Source of the DNA: CAMQVM01 sp044433365
GTDB taxonomy: Bacteria; Bacteroidota; Bacteroidia; Bacteroidales; Rikenellaceae
Reading direction: 5' to 3'
Length of the DNA stretch: 27,226 nt
NCBI GenBank assembly: GCA_044433365.1
Contig: JAWXTR010000029.1
Location: 1 to 27,226, forward strand
In this document: positions 14,830 through 22,107 of the stretch, in pieces
How positions within the stretch are numbered: position 1 is the first letter of the stretch
Layout of the letters: each line of letters begins with the position of its first letter
Made by a program: the position numbers and the translations under genes
The notes under the pieces: generated by a model
What the model was told of the DNA's origin: nothing
Seen by the model: the letters and a program-made list of their open reading frames with translations, nothing else
The model's database searches: none

Positions 14830-16011
14830 ATCGGCAATAAGCGAATAGGTAAGCGTATAACGTATTTTTTTGATTGCAACCGAACCATAATAGAGTGCAA
14901 CGACATAGAAAGTGGTATCAGTAGAGCCTTGCACCACACTTGAAAGCCTACCAACAAAAGAATCGGCACCATAACTATTCATTGCATCTATCATCATGCC
15001 ACGTGCACCACTTCCACTAAGCGGCTTCATTAAAATTGTGGGCAGGGCAGCTGTAAAATCGGAGTTTAGACCGATAGATTCAACCACAAAATTGACTCCG
15101 CCTATTAAATAATCCATCGCCCCAGAGGCTCTAAACACCCCAATAGCCACTAAAATAGCTATTAGATAGGGAATTATGGTAATGGCAGTTTGAAAGCCCT
15201 CTTTTGCTCCCTCAATAAAACTATCATACACATTTACACGCCTTATAGCTCCCATAGCGATAAAAAAACAAATTATTCCAATCAATAAAATATTTGAAAT
15301 TGCAGTTGCAACTATTGAAATGCTCTCTTTTTCGCCAGAGGTAAAAAGGTAGGTTATAAATATTATAAAAGCAACAAAAATAAGTGCTGGAATAAGAATT
15401 TCACGCTGTAAAAGGTTGATTTTTTGACGGATAGAGGTTATAATTATAGCAGTTAAGGTAGATATACCCGTTGCAATCATTATAGGAACAAACACATCAG
15501 CTGGATTTTCAGCACCCATCTGCGCACGATACATCATTACGGTGATAGGAAGCAGAGTAAGTCCAGAGGCGTTAATCATCATAAACATTATCATCGAATT
15601 ACTTGCTCTATCTTTTTGGTCGTTAAGAGTTTGGAGCTGTTGCATAACGTTTAACCCAATTGGCGTAGCAGCATTATCAAGACCTAATAAATTTGCTGAG
15701 AAATTCATAAACATACTACCCGTAACAGGGTGATTTTTAGGAATTTCAGGAAATAATTTACCAAATAGAGGAGCTGCACCCTTTGCAAGCATCCCTACAA
15801 CTCCCGATTTTTCACCAATTTTCATAATTCCAAGCCACAAAGATAACACACCTGTAAGACCGATAGAAATTTCAAAACCGAGCTTTGCGCTACTAAAAGT
15901 TGAGTCGACCATAGCTGAAAAAAGCTCTGTATTACCCGAAAATAGTCCACCCATTGCTGCTACAACAAAAGCGACTAGAAAAAACGAAATCCAAATATAA
16001 TTTAAGACCAT
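14782..16011 (-). CDS. SpmA-SpmB fusion, nucleoside-recognition membrane protein
   Basis: The 409-residue inner-membrane protein joins two Gate-type (nucleoside recognition) halves. The first resembles SpmA (LGLDNAATPIGLNVMQQLQTL, NSMIMFMMINASGLTLLP); the second, from about residue 215, resembles SpmB (FIEGAKEGFQTAITIIPYLIAI, MKPLSGSGARGMMIDAM, VQGSTDTTFYVVALYYGS). In Bacillus the two are separate spore-maturation proteins of uncertain transport role; this non-sporulating lineage has them fused. The start ATG overlaps the stop of the dipeptidase gene by 10 bases, which implies translational coupling. The 3' end overlaps GH28 tail to tail. Confidence 0.88.
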   Translation of the reverse strand: MVLNYIWISFFLVAFVVAAMGGLFSGNTELFSAMVDSTFSSAKLGFEISIGLTGVLSLWLGIMKIGEKSGVVGMLAKGAAPLFGKLFPEIPKNHPVTGSMFMNFSANLLGLDNAATPIGLNVMQQLQTLNDQKDRASNSMIMFMMINASGLTLLPITVMMYRAQMGAENPADVFVPIMIATGISTLTAIIITSIRQKINLLQREILIPALIFVAFIIFITYLFTSGEKESISIVATAISNILLIGIICFFIAMGAIRRVNVYDSFIEGAKEGFQTAITIIPYLIAILVAIGVFRASGAMDYLIGGVNFVVESIGLNSDFTAALPTILMKPLSGSGARGMMIDAMNSYGADSFVGRLSSVVQGSTDTTFYVVALYYGSVAIKKIRYTLTYSLIADLMGILAAVAVAYIFW

Positions 16012-17744
16012 ACACTATTTTGATTTTGAGAGATTACTCTCATAATATTTCCACCCATTATTTTAGCGATATTCTCTTCACTATGCCCTCTACGAAGCAG
16101 TTCAATAGTAACGTTCTTAAACTCATTTGCTCCGTCAAACCCCTCAACTCCTCCATCACCATCAAAATCGGAGCCTACTCCGACCGAGTCGTAGCCTGTT
16201 AGCGAAATTATATGTTCGATATGGGCAATTAAATCAATAATAGTGGCTGTTCCCTCTTTTTTAAGGAATCCACCATATCCACAAACCTGCACAACTCCAC
16301 CACTTTTGGCAATTTGAATAATAGCCTCATCTGAAAGATTGCGAGGATGGTCGCAAAGCGATTTACACGATGAGTGTGATGCTATAATAGGCTGCGCACT
16401 CAACTTTATTGCATCAAAGGTGCTCTTTTCTGACGAGTGCGACACATCTATAGTCACCCCTAAACTATTCATTCTGCTAATCACCGCTTTCCCAAATTCA
16501 CTAACTCCATTATATAGCGACTCACCACGAGCAGAGTCACAGATTTGATTTGTACCGTTATGGCATAGAGTAATGTATACTACTCCCATCTTTTGAAACA
16601 TATTGATATTTGAAATATTCTCTCCTATAGCTATTCCATTTTCAATGCCTAACATTACACTCTTTTTCCCCTCACTTTTCAATCTTTTTATATCTTCCAT
16701 CGAACTAGCCAACCCTATATAATCACTACACTTCTCAATATCGCTTTTAAATCTATTAAGAATCGCTACAGCCTTATCAGTGGCAAGCTCCTTAGGAGTG
16801 GATTGTGGAAGATATGCTACAGTTATTGTTGTATCTACCCTACCCTCTCGCATTTTTACTAAATCTACCTTTGCATTTTGGTTACGAGAGGCAAAATCAA
16901 AACCTCCCGACTCATATAGCATTGGAGTATCACAATGAGAGTCGACAATAGGGTGAGTTTTATGGATTATTCGAGCCTTTTGATATAGTGAAGCTTCCGA
17001 TACAAAGAAGCTAAAGAGCCTTTTCATAGCCATATTTTCACCATCTACAGCCATATTCTCTGGATGCCACTGAACTGCCAAAATTTTGTTTACTGGGTAC
17101 CCCTCCACTGCCTCTACAATACCATCACTAGTTGTGGCACTAACTTTTAGTTGTGGTGCAATAGCTTTTAAGGCTTGGTGGTGACGTGAATTTACTGATA
17201 TTGAATCACACTCTAAAATTGTATGAAGCAACAACTCTTTTTTGATTGTAATATTGTGTACTCCCAAATGCTTATCTGTAAGAATAGAGTGATTTAAGGG
17301 CACTGTAGGGTACATTGTTGGTATATCTTGATAGATAGAGCCACCAAGAGCCACATTTATCACCTGAAAACCTCGACATATTCCCAAAATAGGCAACCCT
17401 CTATCCATTGCAGCTCTAAGAAGCATAAACTCCATAAAATCTTTCTCTTTCGATATATCTGTAAGCCCCTCGATATTCTCTTCTCCAAAATAAAAAGCAT
17501 CAATATCGGCTCCACCACTTAGCAGAACGCCATCAACATCTTCTAAAATCGAAAAAATCGACTCGTTATCGCTATTTACAGCCAAAATTATTGGCACTGC
17601 ACCGGCATCGATTATAGCCTGTGAATATAGGAATGCTAGCGAGGTAGTTTGCTCTACTATATGGGCTGAAATAGCAATTTTTGGTTTTTTATCTAGCTTA
17701 TTTATATTTATGGAGTTAAATCCTTTTTTATAATCAAAAATCAT
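16002..17744 (-). CDS. Fused C26 amidohydrolase (PuuD-like) and M19 membrane dipeptidase
   Basis: The 580-residue protein carries two complete enzymes. Residues about 20-250 form a class I glutamine-amidotransferase-like hydrolase of the gamma-glutamyl type: LLSGGADID, nucleophile Cys123 in LGICRGFQ, His227 and Glu229 in AVQWHPEN. Residues about 260-580 form an M19 dipeptidase with all zinc ligands: His270 and Asp272 in DSHCDTP, Glu368 in LGIENG, His436 in DVSHSS, His457 in ASHSS, and Asp526 in VGSDFDGD. No signal peptide is seen, so it acts in the cytoplasm. The pair could remove gamma-glutamyl bonds and then split the dipeptide, for example in recycling of wall peptides (inference). The frame is continuous, with no sign of a lost stop. 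The downstream SpmAB gene overlaps it. Confidence 0.88.
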   Translation of the reverse strand: MIFDYKKGFNSININKLDKKPKIAISAHIVEQTTSLAFLYSQAIIDAGAVPIILAVNSDNESIFSILEDVDGVLLSGGADIDAFYFGEENIEGLTDISKEKDFMEFMLLRAAMDRGLPILGICRGFQVINVALGGSIYQDIPTMYPTVPLNHSILTDKHLGVHNITIKKELLLHTILECDSISVNSRHHQALKAIAPQLKVSATTSDGIVEAVEGYPVNKILAVQWHPENMAVDGENMAMKRLFSFFVSEASLYQKARIIHKTHPIVDSHCDTPMLYESGGFDFASRNQNAKVDLVKMREGRVDTTITVAYLPQSTPKELATDKAVAILNRFKSDIEKCSDYIGLASSMEDIKRLKSEGKKSVMLGIENGIAIGENISNINMFQKMGVVYITLCHNGTNQICDSARGESLYNGVSEFGKAVISRMNSLGVTIDVSHSSEKSTFDAIKLSAQPIIASHSSCKSLCDHPRNLSDEAIIQIAKSGGVVQVCGYGGFLKKEGTATIIDLIAHIEHIISLTGYDSVGVGSDFDGDGGVEGFDGANEFKNVTIELLRRGHSEENIAKIMGGNIMRVISQNQNSVWS

Positions 17745-17793
17745 ATTAGTGTGTATTTTGAAGTTCCTTCAATTCAAAGTAATCTAATGTAAA

Positions 17794-17824
17794 AAGCCTA
17801 ATTTACACAGAGTAAATTAGGCTT
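17794..17824 (-). terminator. Terminator after pyrF
   Basis: The 13-bp stem AAGCCTAATTTAC / GTAAATTAGGCTT has a 5-base loop. On the minus strand it is followed by a short U run (17791-17795). It would separate pyrF from the dipeptidase gene downstream. Confidence 0.75.
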
Positions 17825-17882
17825 AAATATAGAAAATATTGTTATAAATAACAAATTTTACGACTATTTTTTACAAATTTAA

Positions 17883-17931
17883 ATGAAGGGAACTTCTAAA
17901 ATCTGACTTTCGGAGTTTAGAACTCCCCTTA
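17883..17931. repeat. Collapsed family A element
   Basis: GGGAACTTCTAAA (17888-17900) and TTTAGAACTCCCC (about 17916-17928) are the two family A tips with only 15 bases between them. A degenerate family D tip (CTCTATTCGCAT, 17945-17956) follows and touches the pyrF stop codon. Confidence 0.7.
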
Positions 17932-17955
17932 GGATTTAAAGAACCTCTATTCGCA

Positions 17956-18780
17956 TTACAAAATAGTTTCTAGCTCTTTAGACATCTGCTCTTGAAGTTT
18001 TTTTGCCTCGGCAGCAGCTACAGTAGCAAAATTTTCGCTCTTATCGGCATAGATAACACCTCTTGAAGAGTTTACAAGCAGACCACATGTAGAATTCATA
18101 CCATATTTTGCAACCTCTTCAAGGCTTCCACCTTGCGCACCAACACCAGGGACTAAAAGGAAATGGTCAGGTACAATTTTACGAATATCAGCAAGCATTT
18201 GCGCCTTTGTAGCACCTACAACATACATTGTATTGTCGATAGTACCCCAAGTTTGCGACACGCTTAACACCTTTTCATAAAGTTTGCCACCCTCCGATAG
18301 CTCAGAGGTTTCAAAATCGGCAGCCGAAGGATTTGAGGTAAGCGCAAGAATTACAGCCCATTTCCCCTCATATTTTAGGAATGGAGCGACTGTATCTTTA
18401 CCCATATATGGAGAAAGCGTAACTGCATCTACATCAGAAAGCTCAAAAAAAGCCTTCGCATACATTTCAGAGGTATTTCCAATATCACCACGCTTAGCAT
18501 CAGCAATAATAAAAATCTCTGGATAGTTAGTTTTTAAATATTCAACTGTTTTTTCGTAAGCCATCCAGCCTTTTGTACCATAAGTTTCGTAAAAGGCAAG
18601 GTTTGGCTTGTAAGCAACTGTATAAGGTGCAGTAGCGTCGATAATTGCTTTATTAAATTCAAAAATAGGATCCTCAGTAGATAAAAGATGGTGAGGAATT
18701 TTATTCAAATCCGTATCCAAACCTACACATAGGAAACTACGTTTTTTTTCTATCTGTTTAAATAACTCTTTGCTAGTCAT
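17956..18780 (-). CDS. pyrF: Orotidine 5'-phosphate decarboxylase
   Basis: The 274-residue enzyme makes UMP from OMP, the last step of pyrimidine synthesis. It belongs to the longer type 2 group: SFLCVGLDTDLNKIP near the N-terminus, YKPNLAFYE, the catalytic IIADAKRGDIGNT (Asp94, Lys96, Asp99), and FLLVPGVGAQGG with LVNSSRGV at the phosphate site. Length is normal for the group. Downstream of prfA on the same strand, but 711 bases of repeats now separate them. Confidence 0.96.
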   Translation of the reverse strand: MTSKELFKQIEKKRSFLCVGLDTDLNKIPHHLLSTEDPIFEFNKAIIDATAPYTVAYKPNLAFYETYGTKGWMAYEKTVEYLKTNYPEIFIIADAKRGDIGNTSEMYAKAFFELSDVDAVTLSPYMGKDTVAPFLKYEGKWAVILALTSNPSAADFETSELSEGGKLYEKVLSVSQTWGTIDNTMYVVGATKAQMLADIRKIVPDHFLLVPGVGAQGGSLEEVAKYGMNSTCGLLVNSSRGVIYADKSENFATVAAAEAKKLQEQMSKELETIL

Positions 18781-18801
18781 CCTTAAAATAATTAATAATT
18801 A

Positions 18802-19008
18802 ATAATTCATGCAAATAAAGGTTTGAAATTTTTAAGCTATTTTGAGCTGTTTTTGCAACTCGAATTATAAAAAAATAACTTTTGTTAATGCTTTTTTTAA
18901 AAAAGCACGCCCTTTGGGCTGGCAAAAATCGTTCGTTTTCACTCACGGCTTCGCTCCGCTCGCTAAAAGCGGAAGAAGGTTTTTCAAACCTTTATTGGCA
19001 TAATTCAT
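18802..19008. repeat. Family D element, full copy (D1), with 9-bp flanking repeats
   Basis: The 189-base element runs from GCAAATAAAGGTTTGAA (18811) to TTCAAACCTTTATTGGC (18999) and is inverted relative to the copy at 24252-24441, which it matches along its whole length. ATAATTCAT flanks it on both sides (18802-18810 and 19000-19008). Inside are the shared stretches AAAGCACGCCCTTTGGGC and TTTTCACTCACGGCTTCGC. It has no ORF. The flank is itself repetitive here, so the duplication is less certain than at the other copy. Confidence 0.8.
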
Positions 19009-19039
19009 AATTCATAATTCATAATTATGAATTATTGTA

Positions 19040-19355
19040 AAATTGATTGCGTTCAGCTTTTTCTTAGAATAGTTCAGATTTTGTGCGTTTTAGGGAGGTT
19101 TTAATAATTGGTTTTATTCGATTTTTTATTTTAAGTAGTTAGGTTTCTGTTTTTCAAGGATAGGCTGTATCGGTTACTACCGCCTGTTTTTGAAAAACTG
19201 AAAGATGACTGCTTAAAATGGAAAAGCGTTAAAATCCAATTATTAAAAGTTCCCTATTAATTTTTAAGCGGAGCGTACTTATGTACGTGAGCATTGGAAA
19301 TTTATTAAAGGTGCAAAAGGTGAGCTATTATAAGGAAAAGTCCTACATACTATAA
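19040..19355. repeat. Family F palindrome (F1), split by a family A element
   Basis: The centre is GAGCGTACTTATGTACGTGA (about 19274-19293). The right arm (to about 19341) pairs with sequence on both sides of the family A insertion: CTTTTTCTTAGAATAGTTCA (from about 19059) left of it, and TTAATTTTTAAGC right of it. Removing 19091-19255 and one TA restores a continuous left arm. Confidence 0.7.
19091..19255. repeat. Family A palindromic element, full copy (A2)
   Basis: A 165-base hairpin from TAGGGAGGTTTTAATAATTG to its partner CAATTATTAAAAGTTCCCTA. It has TA at both ends. Compared with the copy at 2099-2267, several arm positions differ on both sides so that pairing is kept (for example C-G there is T-A here in the GTTYTAATAA segment). 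Confidence 0.85.
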
Positions 19356-19368
19356 CAAAAGATACCTT

Positions 19369-19493
19369 AAAAAATATTTAGAACAATCCAGTTTTGGGGC
19401 TTCGTGAAGAAATTGAGATGTGAGCGTACCCATGTACGTGACCATCTTAATTTCGAGGGAAGTGCCAAAAATGGGTTGTTATAAATATTTTTT
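19369..19493. repeat. Family F palindrome (F2) at the prfA stop
   Basis: About 125 bases fold end to end. The outer arms are AAAAAATATTTA (19369-19380) and its partner near 19482-19493; the middle is GAAATTGAGATG / CATCTTAATTTC; the centre is GAGCGTACCCATGTACGTGA. It overlaps the prfA stop codon (19492-19494) and may act as its terminator. Confidence 0.75.
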
Positions 19494-20583
19494 ATTGTTC
19501 TTCGCCAGCCGCTTTTAGACGTTCCGCATTCTCCGCAAACTGCAAAGCATCAATAACCTCTTGAATCTCACCATCCATAACAGCAGCAAGATTATAAAGT
19601 GTTAAATTGATACGGTGGTCAGTAACACGTCCTTGTGGGTAGTTGTAAGTACGGATTTTTGCTGAGCGGTCGCCCGTAGATACCATGGTTTTACGTTTTG
19701 ACGAGATAGCATCAAGATATTTTTGATACTCTAGGTTGTACAGACGAGTTCGAAGCTCTTCTAAAGCCTTATCAAAGTTTTTAAGCTGCGACTTTTGGTC
19801 TTGACACTGAACCACGATACCCGAAGGAATGTGAGTTAAACGGATAGCCGAATAGGTTGTATTAACCGATTGACCACCAGGACCCGAAGCACAGAATGTA
19901 TCTTTACGAATATCCTCCATTTTCATATCAATATCAAACTCTTCTGCCTCAGGAAGCACTGCAACACTCGAAGCAGAGGTGTGAACACGACCTTGCGTTT
20001 CAGTTTGAGGTACACGTTGCACACGGTGTACACCCGATTCGTATTTTAACACTCCATATACGCTTTCGCCTGTAACTTTCATTACAACCTCTTTGTAACC
20101 GCCCGAAGTTCCCTCACTTTCAGAGGTAATTTCGTATTTCCAACCACGTTTTTCAAAGAAACGGATATACATACGAAGCAAATCGCCTGCAAAAATCGCA
20201 GCCTCATCACCTCCCGAACCGCCACGTATCTCGATAATAGCATTTTTACTATCTTGTGGATCGGCTGGAATAAGAAGAAGTTTGATTTCCTCCTCTAAAT
20301 TTTCTAGGAACGGCTCTAACTCTTCAATTTCGGCACGAGCCATCTCACGCATCTCTTCATCCTTTTCGTTTACAAGAATATCTTTAGCTGAGATAAGGTT
20401 ATCCATACCGATTTTATACTTCTCGCTCGCTTCTACAACGGGCATAAGCTCCTTATAATCTTTATTTAGCTGAATATAACGTTTCATATCAGACATCACC
20501 TCTGGTGAGGTAATCTCTTTTGAAATCTCTTCAAATTTTGCTTTTATACCGTCTAACTTCGACAATATTGAATTATCTGCCAT
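19492..20583 (-). CDS. prfA: Peptide chain release factor 1
   Basis: The 363-residue class I release factor reads UAA and UAG. The GGQ motif that triggers peptide release is at 236-238 (SGPGGQSVNTTYSAIR). The decoding tripeptide region reads VPQTETQGR (Pro-Gln-Thr, 192-194), the Pro-x-Thr form of RF1 and not the SPF of RF2. The C-terminal STGDRSAKIRTYNYPQGRVT is also RF1-like. No programmed frameshift is present. Its minus-strand neighbour pyrF is the usual Bacteroidales partner. Confidence 0.97.
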   Translation of the reverse strand: MADNSILSKLDGIKAKFEEISKEITSPEVMSDMKRYIQLNKDYKELMPVVEASEKYKIGMDNLISAKDILVNEKDEEMREMARAEIEELEPFLENLEEEIKLLLIPADPQDSKNAIIEIRGGSGGDEAAIFAGDLLRMYIRFFEKRGWKYEITSESEGTSGGYKEVVMKVTGESVYGVLKYESGVHRVQRVPQTETQGRVHTSASSVAVLPEAEEFDIDMKMEDIRKDTFCASGPGGQSVNTTYSAIRLTHIPSGIVVQCQDQKSQLKNFDKALEELRTRLYNLEYQKYLDAISSKRKTMVSTGDRSAKIRTYNYPQGRVTDHRINLTLYNLAAVMDGEIQEVIDALQFAENAERLKAAGEEQ

Positions 20584-20612
20584 ATTTTTAGATTAATTTT
20601 TATTTAATTTTG

Positions 20613-20620
20613 CAAAGATA
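20613..20620 (-). promoter_or_regulatory. Possible -7 element for prfA
   Basis: The minus strand reads TATCTTTG (TAnnTTTG), 29 bases before the prfA ATG. No TTG is found at the right distance upstream. Confidence 0.4.
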
Positions 20621-20707
20621 CATCAAACTTTTGGATTTCTTATTTTTTAAGCGACAATTTATCTTATTTTTTTACAAAAAATTCATTCCAAAAATATTTT
20701 GTAGGAG

Positions 20708-20770
20708 TTAAGTAGTGTAAAATAATTATTGGTCTGTTTTTAAGAGCACTATTGGAGATGAGATTTTTTA
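20708..20770. repeat. Family B element, left half only
   Basis: TAAGTAGTGTAAAATAATTA through GGAGATGAGATTTTTTA matches the left arm of the full copy at 27038-27101 with a few changes. Exactly where the full copy continues with CTATTG, this one changes into the family A tip GGGGAGTTC. Confidence 0.8.
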
Positions 20771-20835
20771 GGGGAGTTCTAATAATTGGTTTTATTCGAT
20801 TTTTTATTTTGAGGTTTTAGGTTTTACAAAAAAAC
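20767..20835. repeat. Family A element, left half only (A3)
   Basis: TTTAGGGGAGTTCTAATAAT and the following TATTTTGAGGTTTTAG match the left arm at 2099-2150. The right arm is missing; unrelated sequence follows from about 20836. Confidence 0.8.
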
Positions 20836-20866
20836 TATTGTGAATCTCCCACTTAGCTTTATAAAA

Positions 20867-20964
20867 GTGGGTGACCCAAAAGCACCCATTTTACACAAAC
20901 AACCCTTGCCACAAGCTCTGTGACGAGGGTTGTTTGTCTATTTTAGGCACTTTTGAGTCACCCT
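20867..20964. repeat. Family C hairpin downstream of the RhaT-type gene
   Basis: The arms GTGGGTGACCCAAAAGCACC (20867-20886) and ACAAACAACCCT (20895-20906) pair with AGGGTTGTTTGT (20926-20937) and GGCACTTTTGAGTCACCCT (20946-20964). About 40 of 48 positions pair. It lies 37 bases past the stop of the RhaT-type gene and could end its transcript, but there is no good U run. Confidence 0.65.
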
Positions 20965-21000
20965 CTATTGTTCTTATATTTTTGATTATCTATGCCAACA

Positions 21001-21999
21001 CTAAGATACACTATTACCCATTGCAATAAGAATAACACCTATAATCATACATGAAAGTGCTATATATAGCATTGTGCGTGCTTTTTTAGGTGCGCTAACC
21101 CACTCACGAGTTATAAGTCCACCAGCAACTGCAAGAAGTACAGAGGTGGTATTGTAGATAGCGTACCCTACTGTGTTACCAAACTCACCTAAAGTAAATG
21201 CACCATAAGCAAATGCTGCTGAAGCGGCAAAGTTAAAGAAACCCATTATAAATGCTAGTGAAAAATTGCGACCAAACGACTCTTTAAAATCACCCCAACT
21301 ATTATTTCTGCATAGTTTGATAGCAAAATAGGGAAGAACGTATATTGCACCCGACACATAAATTACAAACATAATAGCTATAGAACTCATCCATTGAGGA
21401 TTACCCTGAGCAACAACAGCTTGAGTGATAGGTCCTACACCTACTGCATTTGCAAGACTAAAACCTGTTGCAAAAAGACCACCAATAAGTGCAATTAAGA
21501 TACCTGTAACCATCTGTTTATTACCTGAAGTACCCTCTGAGTCTGACATTTTTAGCAAACCTGCACGTCCATTAGCTGCAACACCTAAAAGTATCACTAC
21601 AAGACCAATTAATATGTATTGAAGAGCCGAGATAGGAGGAAGTCCACCAACAATAAATGGTAATAAGGACCCTATCAGAATCACTGCGCCAATAAAGATT
21701 GAAAATCCAAGCGACACACCGATATAGTTGATAGCTTTACTCCATAGCTGAACACCAAGACCCCAAAGAAATGAGGCTCCTACCATTTTAAATATAACAT
21801 CACTAGGTATTGAAGCTAAAATTGCCGAAAAGTTTTTTATAAGTCCGAAGCCTGCAATCATTGGAAGAATTATTAGCGCAATTAAGAAAAAAAGCGACCA
21901 TGTATTCTCATATTTGTAACCTTTCATATATTTTTCTGGAATTGCATATAATCCTAACATTATACCAGCTCCAATTGACCATAAGATTCCTTCAATCAT
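21001..21999 (-). CDS. RhaT-family sugar:proton symporter
   Basis: The 332-residue membrane protein has about ten hydrophobic helices and matches the L-rhamnose/proton symporter family: GIMLGLYAIPEKYMKGYKYE at the start, ASFLWGLGVQLWSKAI, GVSLGFSIFIGAVILIGSLL in the middle and YAIYNTTSVLLAVAGGLITRE near the end. It is last in a minus-strand series with the epimerase and dehydratase genes. Related proteins in this family carry other sugars, so L-rhamnose is only the best guess. A structured leader lies between galM and this gene. Confidence 0.85.
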   Translation of the reverse strand: MIEGILWSIGAGIMLGLYAIPEKYMKGYKYENTWSLFFLIALIILPMIAGFGLIKNFSAILASIPSDVIFKMVGASFLWGLGVQLWSKAINYIGVSLGFSIFIGAVILIGSLLPFIVGGLPPISALQYILIGLVVILLGVAANGRAGLLKMSDSEGTSGNKQMVTGILIALIGGLFATGFSLANAVGVGPITQAVVAQGNPQWMSSIAIMFVIYVSGAIYVLPYFAIKLCRNNSWGDFKESFGRNFSLAFIMGFFNFAASAAFAYGAFTLGEFGNTVGYAIYNTTSVLLAVAGGLITREWVSAPKKARTMLYIALSCMIIGVILIAMGNSVS

Positions 22000-22025
22000 A
22001 ATTTTTAGTTTAAAAAGTTTTTAAA

Positions 22026-22106
22026 ATTTGGGGGAGTTGCTACTTTTAAAGACCCTGCTCTTTGGCAAAAATTTCCCCCCAGAACATCACCAAAGAGCAA
22101 CGGGTA
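22026..22106 (-). promoter_or_regulatory. Structured leader between galM and the transporter gene
   Basis: On the minus strand TGCTCTTTGG (22090-22099) pairs perfectly with CCAAAGAGCA (22056-22065); CCC and GGG extend the stem across a 2-base bulge. The loop holds GGGGGGA (22074-22080), which can pair with TCCCCC (22030-22035) downstream and form a pseudoknot 31 bases before the start codon. A competing pairing, GTTGCT with AGCAAC, is also possible. It may be an attenuator, a translational switch, or a processing or terminator structure. Confidence 0.5.
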
Positions 22107-22107
22107 T

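Larger units (their letters stand above)
18781..19491. other. 711-base pyrF-prfA spacer made of repeats
   Basis: No gene is seen. From left to right it holds a family E run, a full family D element (18811-18999), another family E run, a family F palindrome (about 19040-19355) with a family A element inserted in its left arm (19091-19255), and a second family F palindrome (19369-19493) that reaches the prfA stop codon. Confidence 0.85.
20584..21000. other. 417-base spacer upstream of prfA, repeats only
   Basis: No gene is seen. It contains a possible prfA promoter half, the left half of a family B element (20708-20770), the left half of a family A element joined to it (from 20767), and a separate hairpin (20867-20964). 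Confidence 0.8.

Noticed and set aside
18900..18990. tRNA-like or ncRNA fold in the GC-richer middle of family D
   Set aside because: No anticodon arm or CCA-type acceptor can be drawn. The segment is part of a repeated element present in two copies.
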